Assembly (NCBI GenBank): GCA_016703025.1
Contig: JADJCV010000004.1
Coordinates: forward strand, 2,421,501-2,485,500
DNA from: Candidatus Avedoeria danica
GTDB taxonomy: Bacteria > Chloroflexota > Anaerolineae > Epilineales > Epilineaceae
Length of the DNA stretch: 64,000 bases
Direction of reading: 5' to 3'
The notes under the pieces were generated by a model, which had not been told where the DNA came from, searched no databases, and worked only from the letters and a program-made list of their open reading frames with translations. The position numbers were made by a program, and so were the translations under genes. Below are positions 28,840 to 37,920 of the stretch, piece by piece; positions within the stretch are counted from its first letter, which is position 1; every line of letters begins with the position of its first letter.

Positions 28840-30483
28840 ATGGCCACCGAAGTCCGAATGCCGCAGCTCGGCGAAAGCGTCCACGAAGGCACCGTCGGCC
28901 GTTGGCTCAAGCAGGTCGGCGACGCGGTGGCCAAGTACGAGCCGCTGCTGGAGGTGATCACGGACAAGGTGGACACCGAGGTCACGGCATCGGAAGCGGG
29001 CACGGTGCTCCGGATCGTGGCGGCGGAGGGCGATGTCGTGAAGGTCGGCGCGGTGCTGGCGATCATCGGCGTGGCGGGCGAGGCGGCGGCGGAAGCGGCA
29101 TCGGAAGCGGCGGCGGCCGGTGGGCCGGGCGCGACGATGGCGGACGCGGCGGCGTCTCCCGCGCCCGCGGCCACCCCGGCCACGGCGACGGATCCGTCGG
29201 CCCCGGCCCGCGTCTCGCCCGTCGCGGCGCGCATGGCAGCCGATCACGGCATCGACCCGGCCACGCTGAGCGGCACCGGGCCGGGCGGACAGGTGCGGCG
29301 CGAGGACGTCGAGCGGGCGGTCGCCGCGGCGGCCGATGTCTCGGACGATGCGGGCGCCGCAGCATTGGACGATGCGTCGGCCGCATCGACATCGGCCCTC
29401 GCGGCGACGACGCCATCCGCGCCCGTCGCCCCGCTCGACCTCAGCCGCAACATCGGCTTCATCAGCCCCCGCGTGGCCCGCGCCGCCGCCGAGCAGGGCG
29501 TTGACCTGCGCTACGTCGCCGGCACGGGCCAGGACGGTCGGATCACGGCGCGCGACGTCGAGCGGTTCGTGGCCGCCGGCGGCATGGCGGCGGCGATGGC
29601 TGCGGCCGCTGCGGCGATGCCGGCGCCGGCGCCCATCGTGTCCGCCGCGCCGATCGTGCCGACGGAACCGACGGAACCGACGGAACCGACCGTGCCGACC
29701 GTGCCGACCGCACCGGCCCCGGCCCCGGCCGGCGCGCCGGCGACGTCGCCCGCGCCCGCCACGGCGCCCGCCAGCACGAACCCGGCGGACTTCATCGGCG
29801 AGGTCATGCCGCTCACGCGGATGCGTCGGATCATCGCCGACCACATGGTGAAGAGCATCCAGACCTCGCCGCACGTCGCGACGATCCACGAAGTGGACAT
29901 GAGTGCGGCGATGGCGGCGTACAAGGCGCAGAAGGACGCCGTCGCCGCCCGCGGCGGCCGGCTGACGATCACGGCGATCATCGTCGATTGCGTGGCCAAG
30001 GCGCTCGTGAAGCACCCGCTGGTGAACAGCGCCTGGACGGACGAGGGCGTGCGGATCCACCGGGACGTGAACATCGGCATGGCGGTGGCGATCCCGAACG
30101 GGCTGATCGTGCCGGTCATCAAGCAGGCCAGCACGAAGAGCCTCGTCGGCCTAGCCGCCGACATCGACGACCTGGCCAAGCGCGCCCGCGACGGCGCCCT
30201 CAAGCCGGACGACATCCAGGGCGGGACGTTCACGATCACGAACTACGGCACGCTCGGCAGCCTGTTCGGGACGCCGGTGATCAACCAGCCGCAGTGCGCG
30301 ATCCTCGGCACGGGCGCGATCAAGAAGCGCGTCGTCGTCATCGAAACGAAGCACGGCGATCAGATCGCGATCCGCCCGATGATGTACCTGGCGCTGACGT
30401 TCGACCACCGGATCCTGGACGGCGGCACGGCCGATCCCTTCATGCGGACGATCACCGAGCTGCTCGAGGGGTACAGCGCGTAG
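28840..30483 (+). CDS. Dihydrolipoamide acyltransferase (E2) of a 2-oxo-acid dehydrogenase complex
   Basis: 547 residues from the ATG at 28840 (MATEVRMPQLGE), chosen because GAGGAG is 9 nt upstream; an in-frame ATG-like start at 28819 has no such site. Domains: one lipoyl domain (1-77) with lipoyl-Lys43 in ITDKVDTE; two peripheral-subunit-binding domains (about 122-158, VSPVAARMAADHGIDPATL; about 205-242, ISPRVARAAAEQGVDL); an Ala/Pro/Thr linker with three EPT units; and the catalytic domain (about 315-547) ending in LTFDHRILDGGT with the catalytic His and Asp. Which oxo-acid it serves (pyruvate, 2-oxoglutarate or branched-chain) cannot be told here. E1 and E3 genes are not in the window. Two binding domains are unusual. 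Confidence 0.9.
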   Translation: MATEVRMPQLGESVHEGTVGRWLKQVGDAVAKYEPLLEVITDKVDTEVTASEAGTVLRIVAAEGDVVKVGAVLAIIGVAGEAAAEAASEAAAAGGPGATMADAAASPAPAATPATATDPSAPARVSPVAARMAADHGIDPATLSGTGPGGQVRREDVERAVAAAADVSDDAGAAALDDASAASTSALAATTPSAPVAPLDLSRNIGFISPRVARAAAEQGVDLRYVAGTGQDGRITARDVERFVAAGGMAAAMAAAAAAMPAPAPIVSAAPIVPTEPTEPTEPTVPTVPTAPAPAPAGAPATSPAPATAPASTNPADFIGEVMPLTRMRRIIADHMVKSIQTSPHVATIHEVDMSAAMAAYKAQKDAVAARGGRLTITAIIVDCVAKALVKHPLVNSAWTDEGVRIHRDVNIGMAVAIPNGLIVPVIKQASTKSLVGLAADIDDLAKRARDGALKPDDIQGGTFTITNYGTLGSLFGTPVINQPQCAILGTGAIKKRVVVIETKHGDQIAIRPMMYLALTFDHRILDGGTADPFMRTITELLEGYSA

Positions 30484-30506
30484 CGCGCATCCCCAGCGTT
30501 CCAGTC

Positions 30507-33152
30507 GTGAAGAGCGTCGCGACCCAGACGGCTCGGTCAGCGTTCTGGTTGACGCTCCTGGCCATCGGCCTTGCTGCCGTCCCCACAGGCGCCCAACCCG
30601 CCGACAGCGGCGAGTTCCAGCTCGTCGCGCGCGACCTCGGCGTTGCCCACCCGCCCGGCTACCCGCTCTACACGATGGCCGCGCATCTGTTCGGGCGCCT
30701 CGTCCTGGCGGCTTCGGCCGACTTTGGCTGGCCGTGGGCCGTCAACGCGTTCTCGATGGTCCTCGCTGTCGCGACGCTGGCCGTCGTGGCGCGGACGGCG
30801 GCACGGGTGGGGGGGACGTGGGTGGCGGGGGCGGTAGCGGCGGTGCTGCTCGCGTTCTCGCCGACGTTCGCGGCGCAGGCGTTGGTGGCGAATATACGGA
30901 TGGGGACGGGGTTGTTTACGGCGGTGGTGTTGGGGTTGGCGCTGTCGTGGCTGGGCGAACGAGGATCGAACCCACCGACGGCCTACGGCCCTCTCCCCGC
31001 GACCGAAGACAGCCCTCACCCCCCGACCCCCTCCCCCAAGTCTGGGGGAGGGGGAGTATCACGGGTTGGGGGGAACAGGACGCTCGTCGCGTTGTGCTTC
31101 GTTGGCGCGCTGGCCGCCGGCCACCATCCGACGCTCGCCGCCCTCGCGCTTCCCCTCGGCATCGCGATCATCGCCCGCCGCCGAGCCGTGCTGCGAGATG
31201 CGCGCCTCATCGCGCAGTGCCTCGCCGCCGCCCTCGTCGGCCTCCTCCCGCTGGCCTACCTGCCGATCCGCGCCGCCCAAGGCGCCCCGCTCGCCCCGAG
31301 AGACCTCGCAACGATCGGCGGCGTCTGGCGCCACGTCACCGCCGCCGGGTTCCGCGGCGACATGCTGGCGATCACCGGGGCGCGGGACTTGGGCGACCGC
31401 CTGCTCGTGCTGGCGAACATCCTCCAACTCCAGTTCACGCCGCTCGCCCTCGCGCTGATCGCCATCGGCACGATCTGGCTCCTCGCCCGCCGCCGCGCCG
31501 AGGCGGTTGCCCTCCTCGGCACGGCGCTCATCGTCAGCTGGCTGGCCATCACGTATCGCGCGCCGCAGACGATGGAGTACCTCCTCCCGGCTTACATCGC
31601 CCTGGCGATCATCGCCGGAACCGCTGCGGGAGTCCTACTTCGTCTGCTCAGATTCCTCCCCCTCCCCCAGCATTGGGGGAGGGGGTCGGGGGGAGAGGGC
31701 CTTAGGCCGCCGGCCCCCGCGCGTCTCGCGGACCGCACCATGCCCCTGGCCACCGCCACCCTCATCCTCGCCGCAACCTTCGCCTTCGCCCTCCCCATGC
31801 GCGGCCGCGCCCCGCTCCTCGCCCGAACTGCCGTGCCGGACCTGTCCTCGGTCACCCGCCTCGCCACCGACCCCGACTGTCTACCCGCCAGCACGACCGT
31901 ACTCGCCAGCTGGCACTACGTCACGCCGCTGTGGCTGATGGGTCGGCGGTCGCCAGCCGACGCCGGCTCGAGGGCCGACACGCCGTACGTCACGGCATCG
32001 GGCGCGCCGATCGTCTATGTGCACCCGGACTTCGCCACGGGCGATCCGATCGGCGAGACGTGGCGCACACAGGTCACCGCCGCTGCGGTCGGAGGCTCGA
32101 CCGTGGCGACGAACCGGCCGCGCGAGGTCATCGATGCGGACATCGCCCTAGAGGGCCTCTCCGGCACCCCGTTTTGGCTGCACCGTCCAGGATCGCTCCC
32201 ACGCCTAAGGTGCGTCACAGATGACCGCTACCCGGGGCTCCGGAACGCGGACTTCGAAACGGCGGAGGAATCGTGGCAGTTGGTAGAAGGTGATATCGAA
32301 CCCGGACCTGTCGGCCTGGACATCTACCTGGTGATCATGTCGTACGAGAAGCGCCCGTCGGACGGCGTCGTCGCGTTCGCCCAGCTCGTGGACCTCGATG
32401 CGGGCGTCGTGGCGGGCCAGGCGGATCGCCCGTTGGGTGACGAGGCGCTCGGCGACGACGCAGGGATGTCGGCGTACGTCGTGCGCCTGCCGCTTGCGCC
32501 CTTTCGCGGTATCGACCTGTCGCACCGGCTGGCAGCTGACGTCGGCCTCTACCGGATGACACCCGACGGCCCGCAGCGTCTCGCTATCGGGAGCGTCCGC
32601 TACTTCGTAGGTGATTCGCTGCGCTCGCCGAATCTGCTTCGGCCGGCCGACAGTGGCGTCATCGTCGATGGGACCGCAGCACGGCTGTGGATCGTGGACG
32701 AAGCGCTCGTCCGAGCGATCGCGAAGGCGGCTGGACCACCAGCTGAGGCCCCGGCGATCCCGTTCGCCAACGCACTGTCCCTCCTCCACTCCACCGTCCA
32801 CCGCACCCCCACCGCCCTCGTCGTCGACCTCACCTGGCAAGCCGACGCCCGCGCGTTCGCCTCCGACTACACCGTCAGCGTCCAAGCCGCCGCCGCCGAC
32901 GCCTCCTGGCGCGCCCAGCACGACGGCACCCCGGCCCTCGGCGCGATCCCGACGCTGAAATGGCTCCCCGGGATGATCATCCGCGACCGCCACCGCATCC
33001 CGCTGCCGCCCGAGGCCGCCGGGCACGCCGGGCCGTACACCGTGACGGTCGGCGTGTACGACGCGTTCTCGCTGGAGCCGCTGCCGGTGACGGATGGGGA
33101 GCTCGTGCGGCAGGGGCAGGGTCAGCGGGCGGTCGTGTTCGAGTCGCCGTAG
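30507..33152 (+). CDS. DUF2723 multi-pass membrane protein (glycosyltransferase-like)
   Basis: 881 residues from a GTG at 30507, 23 bp after the E2 stop; no clear ribosome site, so the start is tentative. The DUF2723 signature is present: DSGEFQLVARDLGVAHPPGY followed by PLYTMAAHLFGRL. About ten hydrophobic segments follow to residue 430. The C-terminal 430 residues are soluble and beta-rich (FWLHRPGSLPRLRC, LDIYLVIMSYEKRP, AGPYTVTVGVYDAFSLEPLP) and probably face outside. Members of this family resemble protein O-mannosyltransferases that use lipid-linked sugars; activity here is inferred only. Two 44-bp GC palindromes are inserted in frame at 31013 and 31656, adding Pro/Gly-rich loops. The stop codon TAG overlaps another palindrome. 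Confidence 0.8.
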   Translation: MKSVATQTARSAFWLTLLAIGLAAVPTGAQPADSGEFQLVARDLGVAHPPGYPLYTMAAHLFGRLVLAASADFGWPWAVNAFSMVLAVATLAVVARTAARVGGTWVAGAVAAVLLAFSPTFAAQALVANIRMGTGLFTAVVLGLALSWLGERGSNPPTAYGPLPATEDSPHPPTPSPKSGGGGVSRVGGNRTLVALCFVGALAAGHHPTLAALALPLGIAIIARRRAVLRDARLIAQCLAAALVGLLPLAYLPIRAAQGAPLAPRDLATIGGVWRHVTAAGFRGDMLAITGARDLGDRLLVLANILQLQFTPLALALIAIGTIWLLARRRAEAVALLGTALIVSWLAITYRAPQTMEYLLPAYIALAIIAGTAAGVLLRLLRFLPLPQHWGRGSGGEGLRPPAPARLADRTMPLATATLILAATFAFALPMRGRAPLLARTAVPDLSSVTRLATDPDCLPASTTVLASWHYVTPLWLMGRRSPADAGSRADTPYVTASGAPIVYVHPDFATGDPIGETWRTQVTAAAVGGSTVATNRPREVIDADIALEGLSGTPFWLHRPGSLPRLRCVTDDRYPGLRNADFETAEESWQLVEGDIEPGPVGLDIYLVIMSYEKRPSDGVVAFAQLVDLDAGVVAGQADRPLGDEALGDDAGMSAYVVRLPLAPFRGIDLSHRLAADVGLYRMTPDGPQRLAIGSVRYFVGDSLRSPNLLRPADSGVIVDGTAARLWIVDEALVRAIAKAAGPPAEAPAIPFANALSLLHSTVHRTPTALVVDLTWQADARAFASDYTVSVQAAAADASWRAQHDGTPALGAIPTLKWLPGMIIRDRHRIPLPPEAAGHAGPYTVTVGVYDAFSLEPLPVTDGELVRQGQGQRAVVFESP
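31013..31056 (+). repeat. 44-bp palindromic insertion element, copy 1 (inside DUF2723 gene)
   Basis: Starts CCCTCACCCCCCGACC and ends in the hairpin CTCCCCCA...TGGGGGAG. In the protein it adds HPPTPSPKSGGGG within a loop between membrane segments. Copy 2 at 31656-31699 is the same element in the opposite orientation, with about five differences. Confidence 0.75.
31656..31699 (-). repeat. 44-bp palindromic insertion element, copy 2 (inverted, inside DUF2723 gene)
   Basis: The reverse complement starts CCCTCTCCCCCCGACC and has the same CTCCCCCA/TGGGGGAG hairpin. On the coding strand it adds PLPQHWGRGSGGEG between two membrane segments. Both copies keep the reading frame open. Confidence 0.75.
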
Positions 33153-33173
33153 GGGCGCTGCTTGCTGCGCCCC
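33152..33173. repeat. GGGGCGC palindrome at convergent gene ends
   Basis: Arms GGGGCGC / GCGCCCC with further GC pairs inside. The first G belongs to the TAG stop of the DUF2723 gene. It sits between convergent genes (DUF2723 and the von Willebrand A protein), the position of a two-way terminator. Confidence 0.6.
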
Positions 33174-33206
33174 GATCGCCGCACGCACATCACCGGCTTC
33201 ACCGCC

Positions 33207-36200
33207 CTACCGCCCGCCCCAATACGCCCCCGCCGGGCACGGGATCGCCCCCGCCACCGCGCCGTAGATCGCCGCCAGGTCGTCGGCCGTCGGGGCGCGG
33301 AAGGCGAACGCGGGTTCGGACGCCATCCGCCGCAGCGCCTCGGCGTCGACGTCTTCGCCCAGGGCGATCGTGAAGACGACGATGCCGCGCGCGCGGGCCA
33401 TCGCGGCCGCGACCTCGGCCTCGGCGATCGGGCGCGGGTTCGAGCGGCCGTCCGTGAGGAGGACGAGGACGGGCGTGTGGGTCGCATCGCGCCGCGCTTC
33501 GGCCAGCGCGTCGATCGCGGTCTCGACGCCGCACACGATGCACGTCTGCGGCGCGACGGCCACCCGGCCGAGGGCGCCGTCGAGGGCGGCGCGGTCGGCG
33601 GTCAGCGGCTGGAGGAGCGTCGCGGCGGCGTTGAACGCGATGACGGCCGCGCGGTCGTGGTCTCCGCCGCCCGGTGCGAGGTCGAGACGGTCCAGGAAGC
33701 CGCGGACGCCATCGAGGGCGACATCGAGCTTCGTCCGGCCCGACGGCGCCGGCTCGAGCATGCTGGTGGACGCATCGATGACGACCGCGACGTCGGCGTG
33801 GCGGGCGGACGGCTTGCAGGCGGCCTCGCGGAGCGCGATGGGCAGGTAGATCGGCCGCGGGAGGGGCGTGGCCGTCGGCGTCGGGGTGGGCGTCGCCGTC
33901 GGCGTCGCGGACGGCGTGGCGGTCGGGGCGCGGACGAGGACCTCCGGCACGGGGTAGGTGAAGCGGCGGACGACGCCGTCGCCGTCGAGGTAGTCGAACC
34001 AGGCCGCCGTGTTCGTCGGCACGAGGCCGGTCCGCAACGGGCGGACCTGATAGGTCAGCGTGACGGGCGCGCCGAACTCGGCGCCGAATCCCCAGCGCAA
34101 GCCTGCGCCGAACGCGATCTGCGGCGGCCGGTTGAACGTCGCCGGCACGAGGTCGACGTCCGGCGACAGCGTGTCGTCCAGCACGGCCGCGCCGGCGCCG
34201 GAGGCGATGATCGTGGCCAGCTGGCGGTAGAGCGCCGGCAGGTCCTGTGGGCGCAGGTTGCCGTAGTGCTGCTCCGCCCGGCCGGCGATCCGCAGCAGCA
34301 ACGTGTTCGCTGCGCCTTCGACGCCGACGGTGAAGATCCGCACGCCGCGGCGCCGGGCGGCCAGCGCCGCCGCCATCGCCTGATCGGGGTCGGATCCGCC
34401 GTCGGAGAACAGGACGATGACCTGCCGCGCTTCGGGCCGGGCCGCCTCCGCCAGGTGCGCATCCGCGGCGATCAACGCGGCGGCGATGTTCGTGCCCCCG
34501 CCGGCGCCATAACTGGCCGGCACGTCCCGCACGACCGCCGGGTCGCTGGAAAGCGGGTGGAGCAGCCGGGCCGTGTTGCTGAACGTCACGAGGCCGATCC
34601 GGTGCCGGCTGAGGTCGATGTCGCCGACGAACGCCTCGACCGCGTCGGCCGCTGCGGTCTGCTTCACGCCGCCCATCGACCCCGATACGTCGACGGCGAG
34701 GACGATGTCGGCCACGCTGCTGGCGTCCGGACAGGCGCGCCGGAGCGAGAGCGTCACCGTGACGGTCTCGCCGAGCCAGATCTCGCGCGGCGCCGCGGTC
34801 TTGTCGCCTTGGACGCGGCACGGACCGCCGTTCGCGGGCGGCGGCGGCGGCGCGGTCGGGGGCGGGGGCGGTGCGGCAGCCGCGCCGCCGTTCAGATCGA
34901 ACGTCCACAGCCGGGCCGGTTCGGCGGACTTGATCGCCTCGGCCGCGACGACGAGCCGGCCGTCCGCATCGAAGGCGACGTCCTGGGGCGCGAAGGCGGC
35001 CAGATCGATCCGCGGATCGTTCTCGAGACGCCACAGTACGGCGCCGGTCGCGTCGAGGACTCGGACGGTCGAATGGCCGGGCGTCGCGCCGGGCGCCACG
35101 CCGGGCGCCCCGGCGGGCGGTCCGTCCGTCCAGCGGCCGACGACCGCGATCAGGCCACCCGGCCCGGCGGCGACGCGCCAGACACCGTCCGCGGGCGGCA
35201 GGGCGATCGTCCGCACCGGCCGGAAAGGCGTCCGGACATCCCAGACCTGCACCTGCCGCCCGACCCCGTCGACGGCGGCGATGCTGCCGTCCGGTGCGCG
35301 CGCGATGTCGTCCGGGAAGAAGCCCTCTTCGGCCAACAGGTCGATCCGGCCGGCCACCGTCCCGTCGCCGGCATCGAGCATCACTACTGCCGAGTGCTCG
35401 GACTGCGCGGCGTAGACGAAGCGATCGTCGACCGCCAGGCCGGCCCCGGTGTCCGAGACCGGCGTTGACCACCGGAGCTGTCCGGCGTCGTCGAAGCGCT
35501 CGACCACACCGATCGCCAGATCGCTCGCCGCGCGGCGCCGGACGACGATGCCGCCGTCGGGCAGCTCGGCGACGTCCGCGGCCAGCGGCGGCGGCGTGAA
35601 CAGCGTCGTCGTGACGCCGGCGCGGTCGAAGCGGATGAGGTCGCGCCGGCGCCCGAACCGGACGATTGCCCGGCCGTCGATAATCGAGACGTTCAGCCCG
35701 AACGCATTCGTCGGGGCGCGGTTCACGTTGGGCCCGAGGTCGAGCCACCGGCGCAGCGCGCCGTCGGCGGCATGCCATGCGATCTGTACGCGCGGACCCG
35801 CGTGGAGCACGACGGCGAACGCGCCGCCCGGTCCCATCGCCAGCAACGGCGCGCGGGCCGAGGCGATGCGCGTGTCGACGGGATGGACGCCGACGAGGCG
35901 GCCGTCCGGGCGAAACGCGCGGAGCTGCCAGTTGCCGGCGGTCGTCGGCTCGAGGACGCCCAGGTGGTCGCCGTCCGGGTAGCCCGCCAGCATCCCGGCG
36001 CCGGCGGCCAACCCTTCGACGGCCCAGAAGTCCGTTCGCCGGCCGTCGGGCGTCAGCTTGATCACCCCCCAGGCGGCTGTCGGGTCGAGCACGTACCGCG
36101 CGCCGGCGCCGTCGACGGCGATGCTGCCCGGCAGCGCCCGCCGGTTCGGCGCACCCAACGGGACCGTCGGCCCCGATCGCTCGATGCCCGGCCCGAAGCC

Positions 36201-36857
36201 CGTCAGCCCGTCCGGGCTGAACGCGACGATCCGTCCGCCCGGCCCGGGCGCCATCGCGAGCGGCAGCCCTCGGTCGTCCCCGTCGCCGCCCGGCACGTTC
36301 CAGGTGCGCTGGGTGTAGGCGCTGCCCGCCAGCGGATGCGCGGCGACGACGAGGCGGCCAGCCGTCTCGCGGAACGCGCCGACGACGCGCTGCGTGAACG
36401 GCTCGAACGTCACGACGGACGGCACGTTCCAGCCCAGCATCCCACCCCACACGATCCGGCCGTCCGGGTCGATCGCGCTCAACTGCGGCCGGTTGTAGCA
36501 CGTCGCCACGATGTGGAGCACGCCGTTCGCCGCAAACCCGGCCCCAGGCACGCCCGTCGGCGCGCCGATGTTCGGGCAGAGGCTCGTCGCAGCGACGACC
36601 TCGGCGCCCGCCGACGGCGGGATCGGCCAGTCGCCGGACAGCGTGAACGTGGCCGCGGTGCGGGCGGCGGCGGCGGCGGCGCGGGCCGGCGAATCATCGT
36701 CGGCCGTGTGCAGGCCACCGGCTGCGGTGAGCGGGATGGCCGCCAGCGCCATGCCCACGGCGACGCACGCAGCGACGGCCACCGGCGAGGCGACGCGGGC
36801 GGCGGACGGGCGATGGCGGGCGGGACGGGTGGGCGCGGGTTGGGTAAGTGGATGCAT
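33207..36857 (-). CDS. Secreted protein with beta-propeller-like region and two von Willebrand A domains
   Basis: 1,216 residues from the ATG at 36857; no strong ribosome site is visible. A hydrophobic segment (VAVAACVAVGMALAAIPLTA) serves as signal or anchor. Residues about 60-650 resemble a repeating propeller (LSAIDPDGRIVWGG, RIVAFSPDGL, QVWDVRTPFRPVRTI). First vWA at about 715-885 has the MIDAS motif DVSGS, GGGTN and FSDGGSD. A Thr-Pro linker (TATPTPTPTATP) and the motif IYLPIALRE precede the second vWA (about 1018-1200; DASTS, LLTDGRSN). Such domains bind protein partners through a metal ion. Likely role is extracellular binding or assembly; no partner is evident. Convergent with the DUF2723 gene. 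Confidence 0.82.
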   Translation of the reverse strand: MHPLTQPAPTRPARHRPSAARVASPVAVAACVAVGMALAAIPLTAAGGLHTADDDSPARAAAAAARTAATFTLSGDWPIPPSAGAEVVAATSLCPNIGAPTGVPGAGFAANGVLHIVATCYNRPQLSAIDPDGRIVWGGMLGWNVPSVVTFEPFTQRVVGAFRETAGRLVVAAHPLAGSAYTQRTWNVPGGDGDDRGLPLAMAPGPGGRIVAFSPDGLTGFGPGIERSGPTVPLGAPNRRALPGSIAVDGAGARYVLDPTAAWGVIKLTPDGRRTDFWAVEGLAAGAGMLAGYPDGDHLGVLEPTTAGNWQLRAFRPDGRLVGVHPVDTRIASARAPLLAMGPGGAFAVVLHAGPRVQIAWHAADGALRRWLDLGPNVNRAPTNAFGLNVSIIDGRAIVRFGRRRDLIRFDRAGVTTTLFTPPPLAADVAELPDGGIVVRRRAASDLAIGVVERFDDAGQLRWSTPVSDTGAGLAVDDRFVYAAQSEHSAVVMLDAGDGTVAGRIDLLAEEGFFPDDIARAPDGSIAAVDGVGRQVQVWDVRTPFRPVRTIALPPADGVWRVAAGPGGLIAVVGRWTDGPPAGAPGVAPGATPGHSTVRVLDATGAVLWRLENDPRIDLAAFAPQDVAFDADGRLVVAAEAIKSAEPARLWTFDLNGGAAAAPPPPPTAPPPPPANGGPCRVQGDKTAAPREIWLGETVTVTLSLRRACPDASSVADIVLAVDVSGSMGGVKQTAAADAVEAFVGDIDLSRHRIGLVTFSNTARLLHPLSSDPAVVRDVPASYGAGGGTNIAAALIAADAHLAEAARPEARQVIVLFSDGGSDPDQAMAAALAARRRGVRIFTVGVEGAANTLLLRIAGRAEQHYGNLRPQDLPALYRQLATIIASGAGAAVLDDTLSPDVDLVPATFNRPPQIAFGAGLRWGFGAEFGAPVTLTYQVRPLRTGLVPTNTAAWFDYLDGDGVVRRFTYPVPEVLVRAPTATPSATPTATPTPTPTATPLPRPIYLPIALREAACKPSARHADVAVVIDASTSMLEPAPSGRTKLDVALDGVRGFLDRLDLAPGGGDHDRAAVIAFNAAATLLQPLTADRAALDGALGRVAVAPQTCIVCGVETAIDALAEARRDATHTPVLVLLTDGRSNPRPIAEAEVAAAMARARGIVVFTIALGEDVDAEALRRMASEPAFAFRAPTADDLAAIYGAVAGAIPCPAGAYWGGR

Positions 36858-36911
36858 CGCTGATCTGGTTTGGGCGCAGGAGGGAAGGTCGGCGAGCGGC
36901 AGCTCGGGCAC

Positions 36912-36940
36912 ACGATAGGCAGGACCGGAGCGCGACGCAA
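36912..36940 (-). promoter_or_regulatory. Possible sigma70-type promoter of the vWA gene
   Basis: Minus strand TTGCGT (36940-36935), 17 nt, TATCGT (36917-36912), giving a leader of about 48 nt before the ATG at 36857. Confidence 0.45.
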
Positions 36941-37035
36941 CCGCGTGCCGAACTTGACCCTCGTCACCGGGCAGCCAAGACTTCGCGCCAGGCGCCGATT
37001 CCCCCCGGCAAGCCAACCTCACGAGGAGCCCCCGC

Positions 37036-37626
37036 ATGATCGAGACCTCATACGGCCCCGTCGATCCCGTCCACTGCCATCCTTACATTCGCGCGGAGAT
37101 CGACCTCCTCGCCGGCGCCGACCCCTTCGCCACCCAGCGCGCCCTGCCCGACCGCCTGTCCGCCGCGCTCGCCGGCCTGCCGGACGAGGCGATCGACTTC
37201 CGCCCCGGCCCGGCCGAGTGGTCGGCGCGCGAGGTGCTGGCCCACCTCGTCCACAGTGAGATCGTCTACGGCTACCGCTACCGCAGCATCGTCGCCGAGC
37301 CCGAAGCGCCGATCGCCGGCTACGACCAGGAGCGCTGGACGCCGCGCACGCCGGAGCGCCGCTGGGATGTCGCGACACTGCTCGAGCACCTCCGCGCGCT
37401 CAAGGCCGTCAACGTCGCGTTCCTGGAGCAGACGACACCCGACGAGCGCGCCCGCTGGGGCCTGCACAGCGAGCGGGGCAAGGAGAGCCTTGCGGCGTTG
37501 ATCGGCGGCATCGCCGGGCACGATGTGATGCACGAGCGGCAGATCGACGCGAACATCGCGGCGTGGCGCATCACCCCAACGTCACCGCCGTCCCATACGC
37601 CAACACCTCCGTCGCCCCGTTCATGA
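37036..37626 (+). CDS. DinB-family (four-helix, metal-dependent) protein
   Basis: 196 residues from the ATG at 37036 with GAGGAG about 8 nt upstream. The LPDRLSAALAGLPDEAIDFR and EWSAREVLAHLVHSEIVYGY region carries the first His of the DinB metal site (HLVHSE), and GHDVMHERQID carries the last ones (His-x3-His). DinB-like proteins are four-helix bundles, some acting as thiol transferases (bacillithiol or mycothiol); the substrate is unknown here. No signal peptide. The last 18 codons overlap the end of the convergent YbjQ gene by 56 bp, and the Pro/Thr/Ser-rich tail encoded there is atypical. Confidence 0.82.
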   Translation: MIETSYGPVDPVHCHPYIRAEIDLLAGADPFATQRALPDRLSAALAGLPDEAIDFRPGPAEWSAREVLAHLVHSEIVYGYRYRSIVAEPEAPIAGYDQERWTPRTPERRWDVATLLEHLRALKAVNVAFLEQTTPDERARWGLHSERGKESLAALIGGIAGHDVMHERQIDANIAAWRITPTSPPSHTPTPPSPRS

Positions 37627-37897
37627 ACTCCGTCGCGTCATACCGCATGCCGATGATCGCGTGCGCACCGCGCTCGACGCCGTGGGCGACCATGAGCTCG
37701 AACGCCTCCTGACGCGCGGCCTCGCAAACGCGGGTGTACTCGATGATGTTGCCGCCGAACACGCTCCTGAGCCCGCCGACGAACGCCTGGCCGATGTTCG
37801 GCGTGCGCACGACGATCCCGCGGACGACGCCGAGATAGGCGGCGATCGGACGGTTGGCGACGTCGTTGCCGGTCGTGACGATGAGTTCCGTGGACAT
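37571..37897 (-). CDS. YbjQ / UPF0145-family small protein
   Basis: 108 residues, the usual family length. Recognised by the TTGNDVANRPIAAYLGVVRG start, EYTRVCEAARQEAFELMVAH and the ending GAHAIIGMRYDATEF...VLAYGTAV. The family forms pentameric beta rings and was once called heavy-metal-binding; its role is unknown. It is convergent with, and overlaps, the DinB gene. It ends upstream of the PTPS-related gene on the same strand, with 23 bp between that gene's stop and this start. Confidence 0.88.
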   Translation of the reverse strand: MSTELIVTTGNDVANRPIAAYLGVVRGIVVRTPNIGQAFVGGLRSVFGGNIIEYTRVCEAARQEAFELMVAHGVERGAHAIIGMRYDATEFMNGATEVLAYGTAVTLG

Positions 37898-37920
37898 GGG
37901 GCAGGACTCCTTGGCTGCGC

